DNA of 8,514 nucleotides from CAZIRO01 sp964541595 (GTDB lineage: Bacteria > Acidobacteriota > HRBIN11): positions 1 to 8,514 of the forward strand of contig CAZIRO010000126.1 in assembly GCA_964541595.1 (NCBI GenBank). The letters are read 5' to 3'. A program made the translations under genes and the position numbers. Positions 1 through 7,100 of the stretch are shown here, in pieces (the stretch's first letter is position 1; the number at the start of each line of letters is the position of its first letter). The notes under the pieces were generated by a model. The model was not told where the DNA came from. It ran no database searches and saw nothing but the letters and a program-made list of their open reading frames with translations.

Positions 1-2146
1 GGAACAACAGGGTCTTCCGACGGTCGACGATGACCCCCGCTGGAACGACCTGTACGTTGCCCTGGGTTCAGACGATTGGCAATTCCGCAGCCAGCTCGTT
101 CGCTGGCTGGTTCCGCAGACGCACCCGCGCCTGATCGCGTTGCTCCTGCAGGCAATGGGGGACGATGAAAACGCCAACCGCCGGAACACCGCGCTGCAGG
201 TACTCGTACAGAAGGGCCGCTCCATCACGGGACTGCTGCGGTCGTTGCTCGAGTCCGATCACGATGATATCCGTCTGTTTGCGTGCCAGCTCGCGGGACA
301 GACGCGGAACGCACGGCTCGTGGACAGTCTATTGCAACGCCTGAACGACACGAATCCAAACGTCGTGACGGCGGCCATCGAAGCGCTCGGCCGCATCGGC
401 GACGAACGTGCCCTGCCCTACCTGCGGCAACTGCTGCAACGGGACGACCCGTGGTTTCAGTTTGAAGTCTGTAGCGCACTCGGTGCCATCGGTCACCCTG
501 ACGGCCTGGCCGATCTGGACCGGTTCCGTGACCATCCGATCCTGCGGCCGGCCGTGATCGCCTCGCTCGCCCATTTCTTCCATCCAACCGCATTCGCATG
601 GGCCGTTGATTTTCTCCGCGATGCGGATACGGCGGAAATGACGCTTCAGGCAACACTCGCCTGGTTTCGTCGGGCATGGCCGGATGACTGGATGCGCGCG
701 TATGTGCGGGAGTTTCACGTATGGTGCAGTGCCACGTCGACCGCGTCCGATATCGACCTCACCCCATGGCTCCAGCACCGATCGTCAGATATCGTGGAAA
801 GTGCGCTGTACTGGGGATGTCTGCTCAATCGGCCGGAATGGAGACAATGGCTCATCCGGAACCTTACGCAGCCACTGATGACGCAAACGCTCATTCAGTT
901 GTTTCCATGGATGCAGCCGCTGCCCGTCGAAGAGGCGCAGACCCTGGTGGCCCACATGCAGGAACCGGAAGTCCTGCATCACTGGCTCGTGTGGCACGTG
1001 CATACGATCATCGGTACCCCCATACTGCACGACCTCCACGCGCGCTGGGATCGGTTGAACCCGGAGACGCATTATCTGCTCATGCATACGCTGTTGCCCC
1101 GTCAGTCTCTGGAGGAGAACTGGCCCTGGCTGGTCAATGCATGGCAGATGCGCGACGCGAAATTGCAACAGCTGATCGTCACGTGGTTCACTGATACGGA
1201 TACGGAAGAAAGCGTGCGCACCGCCCTCATCCAGCGGACGGCGGACTGGCAAACCAGTCCCGACGGATGGCAACGTGCGGTCGTGGTGGATATCGAAGCC
1301 CGGCTGGCACCGGACGATTTCATGCAGCGCGCACAACATTACCTGCAGGATCCCGATCCCTGGGTCCGGTTCCGGGCCATTCAGGGTATCGTGGATCACC
1401 ACACGGAAACGGCCGATACCGAACGACTCCACACGTGGTTTCAAACCGCACTGGTCGATGAACATCCGGCAATCCGGGAAACCGCGATCCGCCATTACCC
1501 CCTGAACCTGCCCGATGCTCCCGCCGTGCTGGAAGCCATGCTGCATCACCCGGAGATCTGGATCCAGATCGCCGCCATCCGGAGAATGGCCGAAGCCCGT
1601 TTTCCCGATATGGACAGGATGCTCATCGATCATTACAAACGCGCCGAACCGCCGGTGCAGATCGAGATCCTGAAACACCTCGGACGCTGGGATTCACCGA
1701 CGGTCTGGAAGTTCTACAGCGACCTGTACGCACGCGTCGATAGTGTACAACAACGCGCAGTGCTGGAAGGAATGGTGCATATGCGGTCCAGTGCGGATGA
1801 TGTGTTCGCGTTTGCAACAGCAACGTTTCGTCCGGAACTGGAGACCGCACTGAAGGTCCGGATCCTGACCACAATCGCCCGGCTGACGCCGGACAGGGCC
1901 GACGCCTGGCTGGCGCAGCACGAGGATACCCTGGACTACTGGCTGTCTTCCGGCGACTGGATGACCGTACTGAGCGCGAGTGCGTTTCCCACCCTGCCGC
2001 AATGGGCCATCCCGTGGTTGTATGACGCGGGTACATGGAGTGACTGGCTGGCGATCGTGCGGCTGAAACCGACATGGCGTGCTGCCGTCCGTGCCCATGC
2101 ACCGTATCGACTGCAACAATGGATCGACTTTTTATCCGAACGGTAG
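1..2146 (+). CDS. Tryptophan-rich HEAT-repeat protein, 5'-truncated by the window edge
   Basis: The reading frame is open from position 2 to the TAG at 2144-2146, giving 714 visible residues. The true start lies left of the window. A TTG at 140 is an internal codon, because the frame continues upstream without a stop. Visible residues about 75-200 show typical helical HEAT/PBS-lyase repeats, for example NPNVVTAAIEALGRIGDERA followed by a repeat ending in VCSALGAIGHPDGLA. Similar repeats recur around positions 1340-1790 (DPDPWVRFRAIQGIVDH, DEHPAIRETAIRHY). The middle and C-terminal parts look like degenerate alpha-solenoid. I see no catalytic motif, signal peptide or membrane segment, so it is probably a cytoplasmic protein-binding scaffold. 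Tryptophan is very frequent: I count about 37 in 714 residues, against 2 in 293 for the CheR downstream. The stop lies 4 bases before the cheR start, so the two are almost certainly co-transcribed. A role in chemosensory signalling is inferred only from that context. Confidence 0.82.
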   Translation, partial: EQQGLPTVDDDPRWNDLYVALGSDDWQFRSQLVRWLVPQTHPRLIALLLQAMGDDENANRRNTALQVLVQKGRSITGLLRSLLESDHDDIRLFACQLAGQTRNARLVDSLLQRLNDTNPNVVTAAIEALGRIGDERALPYLRQLLQRDDPWFQFEVCSALGAIGHPDGLADLDRFRDHPILRPAVIASLAHFFHPTAFAWAVDFLRDADTAEMTLQATLAWFRRAWPDDWMRAYVREFHVWCSATSTASDIDLTPWLQHRSSDIVESALYWGCLLNRPEWRQWLIRNLTQPLMTQTLIQLFPWMQPLPVEEAQTLVAHMQEPEVLHHWLVWHVHTIIGTPILHDLHARWDRLNPETHYLLMHTLLPRQSLEENWPWLVNAWQMRDAKLQQLIVTWFTDTDTEESVRTALIQRTADWQTSPDGWQRAVVVDIEARLAPDDFMQRAQHYLQDPDPWVRFRAIQGIVDHHTETADTERLHTWFQTALVDEHPAIRETAIRHYPLNLPDAPAVLEAMLHHPEIWIQIAAIRRMAEARFPDMDRMLIDHYKRAEPPVQIEILKHLGRWDSPTVWKFYSDLYARVDSVQQRAVLEGMVHMRSSADDVFAFATATFRPELETALKVRILTTIARLTPDRADAWLAQHEDTLDYWLSSGDWMTVLSASAFPTLPQWAIPWLYDAGTWSDWLAIVRLKPTWRAAVRAHAPYRLQQWIDFLSER

Positions 2147-2150
2147 ACCC

Positions 2151-3032
2151 ATGCAAGACGTGCGGTGGTCATTCGGTGGTTCTTCCAATGCACAACCCCG
2201 GTTGACTGATGATCTGTTCTACGCGTTTGCCGACCTCATCTACCGCATTACCGGCATTCGCTATCAGCCGGAAGCGCGGTTTACCCTGGAACGGCGCCTG
2301 GTCCACCGCATGCGGGAACTCAGTCTGCCCGATCTGGAACGGTACTATTACTATCTGATGTACCACCCGGATCGCGAAAAAGAAATCGACCGCCTCATCG
2401 ACCTCGTGACGACCCACGAGACTTACTTTTTTCGCGAAAAACGACAACTCCGGTGTTTTCAGGAGGAAATCCTGCCCCTGCTCGCCGAAGAACGGCAACG
2501 GTCGGAAGTGCCCATGCTCCGCATATGGAGCGCCGGTTGCGCCACCGGTGAGGAACCGTATACGATCGCGATGATCGTCCGGGAGACGCCCTGTACGCGC
2601 AATCTACAGGTGTTCATCTATGCGAGCGACATCTCCAGCCGCGCACTCCAGGTGGCCCGGCAGGGCGTGTACGGACCGAACTCGTTTCGCGACATGGAAC
2701 CGGAATTCGAGCGGTATCGCGAAAAATATTTCATTCCCTGTGGCAACGGCAGGTACCGCATCCGTGACGAAATCAAGTCCATGGTCGTCTTTGGTAAGAT
2801 CAACATCCTGGACCCGTCCCAACTCGTACTGTTCGGGCTGCTGGATGTCATATTTTGCAGGAATGTTTTAATATATTTCGATGCCGCGTCAAAAAAGAAG
2901 GCCATCGACAATTTCTATCACCGCCTCCGACCGGGTGGGTTCCTGTTGCTCGGACACTCTGAATCCCTGCTCGGACTGGATGATCGGTTCCAACTCGTGC
3001 ATTTTCAACACGATATGGTGTACCGGAAATGA
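2151..3032 (+). CDS. cheR: Chemotaxis protein-glutamate O-methyltransferase CheR
   Basis: This enzyme transfers methyl groups from S-adenosylmethionine to specific glutamates in the cytoplasmic domains of chemoreceptors, which adapts the chemotaxis response. The 293-residue product has the usual family length. Residues about 15-85 form the helical N-terminal CheR domain. The family motif THETYFFRE is at 88-96. The SAM-binding motif I, RIWSAGCATGEEPYTIAM, is at 124-141, with ASDISSRAL at 158-165. LDVIFCRNVLIYFD is at 231-244 and RPGGFLLLGHSESL at 260-273. I chose the ATG at 2151 because the preceding gene stops at 2146 and family similarity begins soon after it. In-frame GTG 2079 and ATG 2097 would lie deep inside the upstream gene. 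The Shine-Dalgarno is weak (GGTAG at 2142-2146), consistent with translational coupling. The stop overlaps the cheB start by 4 bases. Confidence 0.96.
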   Translation: MQDVRWSFGGSSNAQPRLTDDLFYAFADLIYRITGIRYQPEARFTLERRLVHRMRELSLPDLERYYYYLMYHPDREKEIDRLIDLVTTHETYFFREKRQLRCFQEEILPLLAEERQRSEVPMLRIWSAGCATGEEPYTIAMIVRETPCTRNLQVFIYASDISSRALQVARQGVYGPNSFRDMEPEFERYREKYFIPCGNGRYRIRDEIKSMVVFGKINILDPSQLVLFGLLDVIFCRNVLIYFDAASKKKAIDNFYHRLRPGGFLLLGHSESLLGLDDRFQLVHFQHDMVYRK

Positions 3033-4114
3033 ATGTGGGCAAAAAGATCCGGGTACTCGTTGTGGACGATTCGGCATTCAACCGACGCACGATCACGCGT
3101 ATGCTGTCCAGTCACCCCCAGATCGAGGTCGTCGATACTGCGTATGACGGACAGCACGCGATCAAAAAAGTCCGTGCACTGGATCCGGACGTCATCACGC
3201 TGGATCTCGAGATGCCGCGGATGGACGGATTCTCTTTTTTGCGATGGCTCATGCAGCACCATCCCAAACCGGTGATCGTGGTCAGTGCACACGAGGGGGA
3301 CCGCAATGTGATCCGTGCATTGGAGATGGGCGCTTTTGATTTCATTCCGAAACCGGGTGGCCAGATCTCGCCGAAACTGGTCATGATCCGGGAAGAACTC
3401 ATCGCGAAGGTGATCGCGGCGTACGCCAGCAAACCTCAGAACCTGCAACGTACCGTTCATGTACATCCGGTGGTTCCGAAACCGTCGTCTATTGAACCGG
3501 TCTGGGTACCCCGGAAACTCGCGCAGATCACCGTCATCGGTGCATCGACCGGTGGCCCGCAGGCCATTCGGTTCCTGTTGAGTCGCTGTTACCTTCCCTG
3601 GACGGCCATTCTCATCGCCCAGCACATGCCGCCGGGGTTCACGCGTCTCTTTGCCGAACGGCTGGCGCACGTCACGCATTTCCGTGTCAAAGAAGCCGAA
3701 CACGGCGAGACCGTTCATCCCGGAACTGTATACATCGCACCGGGCGGGCATCACATGGAGATTTTCCGGCACGCGCGCCAGGTCCGCATTGAAGTATACC
3801 CGCGCGAGCGTCGTGACCGCTATGCGCCCTCTGTGGACCGTCTGTTCATGTCCGCAGCGGCGGCCTTCGGTCCGAACGTATTCGGTATCATTCTCACCGG
3901 CATGGGCGATGACGGTTTACTGGGTGCCCGTGCCGTGAAAGAACGCGGGGGCACGATCGTCGTGGAATCCGAGGGATCGGCCACCGTATTCGGCATGCCG
4001 AAAGCCGTCATCGAACGGGGCTATGCGGATGCCGCCGTATCCCTTGAGCGGATCCCCGACGTATGGCGCCAGTGGCTGAAACGGTACGGCATACCCCCGC
4101 AGACGTTGCCGTGA
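3029..4114 (+). CDS. cheB: Chemotaxis response regulator / receptor methylesterase CheB
   Basis: CheB removes methyl groups from chemoreceptor glutamates, and in many species also deamidates receptor glutamines. It is activated by phosphorylation from CheA and works against CheR. The 361-residue protein has the full two-domain layout. Residues about 5-122 are a receiver domain with acidic pocket D13-D14, phosphoacceptor D59 (in TLDLEMPRMDG), S86 and K108. A variable linker spans about 123-163. The C-terminal esterase domain has S173 in GASTGGP, H199 in IAQHMPPGF and D295 in TGMGDDG. The spacings S to H (26) and S to D (122) equal those of the enterobacterial triad S164/H190/D286. All catalytic and phosphorylation residues are present, so the protein should be active. 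The ATG overlaps the cheR stop as ATGA, the classic sign of coupled translation. No cheA or receptor is in view. Confidence 0.97.
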   Translation: MNVGKKIRVLVVDDSAFNRRTITRMLSSHPQIEVVDTAYDGQHAIKKVRALDPDVITLDLEMPRMDGFSFLRWLMQHHPKPVIVVSAHEGDRNVIRALEMGAFDFIPKPGGQISPKLVMIREELIAKVIAAYASKPQNLQRTVHVHPVVPKPSSIEPVWVPRKLAQITVIGASTGGPQAIRFLLSRCYLPWTAILIAQHMPPGFTRLFAERLAHVTHFRVKEAEHGETVHPGTVYIAPGGHHMEIFRHARQVRIEVYPRERRDRYAPSVDRLFMSAAAAFGPNVFGIILTGMGDDGLLGARAVKERGGTIVVESEGSATVFGMPKAVIERGYADAAVSLERIPDVWRQWLKRYGIPPQTLP

Positions 4115-4129
4115 CCGAACGTTACGGTC
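4113..4129. terminator. Possible bidirectional hairpin at the convergent cheB/protease junction
   Basis: GACCG (4113-4117) and CGGTC (4125-4129) can form a 5-bp stem with a 7-base loop. The element spans the cheB stop (4112-4114) and the stop codon of the opposing protease gene (4122-4124). It reads the same from both strands, as expected of a terminator shared by convergent genes. The stem is short and no T-tract follows on either strand, so it may not be a functional intrinsic terminator. Confidence 0.25.
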
Positions 4130-7100
4130 CGTACAGCATCAGACCGAACGCCCGCACGATAAACAGCGCCATCTGCCCGCGATTGACAGAACTGAACGGA
4201 CAGTATCGGTTGGCCGCACATCCGCTGATCACGCCGCGCGCCCACAGGTAGTGTACCGCACTGCAGTAGACCGCCGTATCCGGGACGTCGGTAAAGAAGT
4301 TCGGGAGACCATCCGTACAGTGGTAACTGCGCCCGGTATTCGGGTCCGTATACGTGCTCGGTATCGTGCCGCCCGTGATCGCACGGGCAATGAAAATCGC
4401 CATCTGTGCTCGGGAAATGGTATTGTATGGACAGTACAGTCCAGGTGCACATCCGCTTGTGATGTTCTGTGCGAACAGATAGTGCACGTGGCGGCAGAAG
4501 AAGTCGCTGACCTGCACATCTGCAAACAGCGATTGCGCAGTCGGGCTGTTGGGATCACAATCGTAGGATTGCCCGTGCGCCGTCCCGCGCACGGGGACAT
4601 TCGCGTCCCCGCCCGCATGGGCGATCGCAATGAATATGGCCATCTGTGCACGATTCAGCGTCTGATAGGGACAGTACATGCGATTGCCGCAACCGGCGGT
4701 GATCCCGTAGTGCAGTAGCGTTTCGACGGGAACGTACAGGAAACTGGAACGGGGGACATCCAGAAAACTGTCTCCCACGTGCATGACCCAGGTGCGGATG
4801 CCACCGAATATGTTCGTCTCCCGGAACCGTGTATCCCAGTGAAAGAACGGCCGTGGACTCCGGGCGGGCAGATGCATGACATAGCAATCTCCGGTGGCCG
4901 AGGCACAGTCCACGGTCGTATTCACGGGAATGGTACCGTAATCCGCCGTGTTGTCGTTGATCGGATAAATAGCGCCGGTATCGTCCGTAAACTGCGCAGC
5001 GGTACCGGAAAACGCCACCGGTGTGGCCGACCGATTCTGCCATTTCGGTGCCACGATCACCGTCTCCCCGGCCTCGAGGACTCCGTTGCCGTTCGCCGTG
5101 CCCGTGCCCTGGAACGGCGCGGAATCCACGAGCAGGCCGGTGGGCACGATGTCCGGAATCGTTACCTGGATATCGTATGTGTGCACGATGGTCCCATCGG
5201 TCCCCTGCACCTGCACGGTATAGAGTCCCGGAGGTACGGTACTGTCCGTCTGAATGGCGAGGAGACTCGCGGCGCTCTGGTTCAGCGGTGGCGTTACCGT
5301 GCTCGGTGAGAATGTACACGTGAATCCGGGAGGCGCGTTCGGGCAACTCAAACTCACCGGATTGACAAAGTTGTACAGTGAACGAATCGTACAATTCGTG
5401 GATCTGGATCCCCCGGCACCGATGGTGAGCGCGTTCGGGTCGCAGGACAGCGCGAAGTCCGGCGGATTGCTCGTACATACGTAGCACGGACCGGTCGTTC
5501 CGAGTGGGACGGCAAAATCGCTCTGATTGCTCCCCTGGTCGTAGTTCAGCGTCAGACTGAACAGAATGTTGGTTCCGCACCCGGCGAGTTCGTTGACCTG
5601 AAAGACAAAATGATCGATGGACTCCGCCGAGGATCCGATCGGCAGATCCGGCCAGGCACCGGCATCGTCCGTGATCGTCACATCGGTCGTGGTGGTCGAC
5701 AGCGTACCGGTGATGTTCGTCAGGTCGGCGATACCGATATTTTCGATCGTCACCGGAAGCGTGACGGTTTCTCCGGGTTCGATGATGCCGTTGTTGTCAC
5801 TGGGTCCGCCGAACGGGCAACTGTCTACGATCCGGTAATCCGTCACTTCGGCAAACGGACCCGGTGCGGGTTGCGCACACGTACAGGTGCTCATCGGGGT
5901 GAAACACGCGTCATTGGATCCGACCGCGACCACACCGTAGCAGTATTGTCGGAAATTGGCGACCTCCGTATCCGTATATGTCGTGCCCGTGACCTCGGCG
6001 ATCCGCACTTTCCCGAACTGACAGCCCGCATGTCCTTCTGTTCGAAATATCCAGTACTTTGTCGCGCCTGGCACGGGCGTCCAGGAGAGGTGCACCTGCA
6101 GATGATCCGGTGTGACCGTCAGCGTTGGGGGCGTGGTGGGTTCTCCACTGCACCCGCTGTTTGTTGGCGTGGGTGTGCCACAGGCGATCCCGTGACGGTT
6201 GAACGCGTTGAACAATGCGGTCATATGTGGCGTGCCGTCGTTCAGATCGCCGTTATCGTCGTCCACGGTCAACCACTGCATGTAACCGTTCGTCGAACCG
6301 CATCCGTCTGAACTCACGTCACACGTGCACGCGTGCCAGGATCCGACATTACCGCTACCCTGGTAGAACAACCGGTTGGCGATCATGAATGCCGTGTTCC
6401 AATCGTAGTTAAACGGAGGCTGTTGCAGATCACGGGCCGCGAGATCCCATGCCGCCTGGCGTGTGGGCGCAGCCGCACAGTGTACCTGTCGACCGCAGGG
6501 ACCGCTCCCGCCGCTACACGAATTGCAGACAAACCCGAGTGCGGTGTCCGGTGTGTGGTCGGCGTGTTTGTCCCAGTCTGCATCCCGGACGCCGGAACAG
6601 TCCAGGTCACAGTGACTCGGGCCAACCTGGGCCTCGTTGGCGTTGTATCCGGTCAGATCGGACGTGACGCCGCACCCGCGATCACTTGTCCACCAGAACC
6701 CGTATCCGACACAGGACGCGTGCAGACGGAGGATCGCCGCAATATCGGCATATGCTTCACCGGAATTGCTGATCACCCCGTTCGCATCGTTGTCGTCCAG
6801 ACCGTGACCCCACTCGTGATCGAATACCGCCGCGATCTCGCCGGTATTGCGACAACCACCACCGCTTTTGTAGAAGTTCACCGAGACGCCATCCCAGAAC
6901 GCGTTACAGGTAGCGTTAATATTGACATTGGCCGGTAGCTGGCTTTGCAGCCACGCGTTCGTGGGCAACCATCCGCGGGCCATTTCCATGATCTTGTTCA
7001 ATTCATAGAAACAGGACCGGGACGCCGGGGTGTTGCCCGCAGAGGTTCCCCCGCTGGTGCAATCGTGATCGCCGTTTGTGCCGCCCAGATCCAGATCGCC

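Noticed and set aside
1..17. Lipoprotein signal for the protease from its N-terminal MCPC cysteines
   Set aside because: The coordinates given are residues of the protease. The cysteines lie before the basic and hydrophobic parts of the signal peptide, so they do not form a lipobox at a cleavage site.
140..142. TTG at 140 as the start of the HEAT protein
   Set aside because: The same frame is open to the window edge, and the upstream residues look like more helical repeat protein. The gene is truncated rather than starting here.
785..1678. A 297-codon open frame antisense to the HEAT gene
   Set aside because: The + strand frame shows regular HEAT repeats and is joined to cheR, while the antisense product has no family features or ribosome-binding site that I can see.
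2079..2150. Upstream GTG (2079) and ATG (2097) as the cheR start
   Set aside because: They would place up to 24 extra codons inside the HEAT gene, with no Shine-Dalgarno and no CheR-like residues. ATG 2151 sits just after the HEAT stop.
4555..5580. A 341-codon open frame on the - strand in another frame of the protease gene
   Set aside because: It overlaps recognisable Ig-like and SLH coding sequence, and its own translation is low-complexity R/G/H-rich with no domain.
5610..6311. A 233-codon open frame on the + strand antisense to the fibronectin-like region
   Set aside because: It is the shadow of a well-supported coding region; the GC-rich codon bias leaves few stops in the opposite strand.
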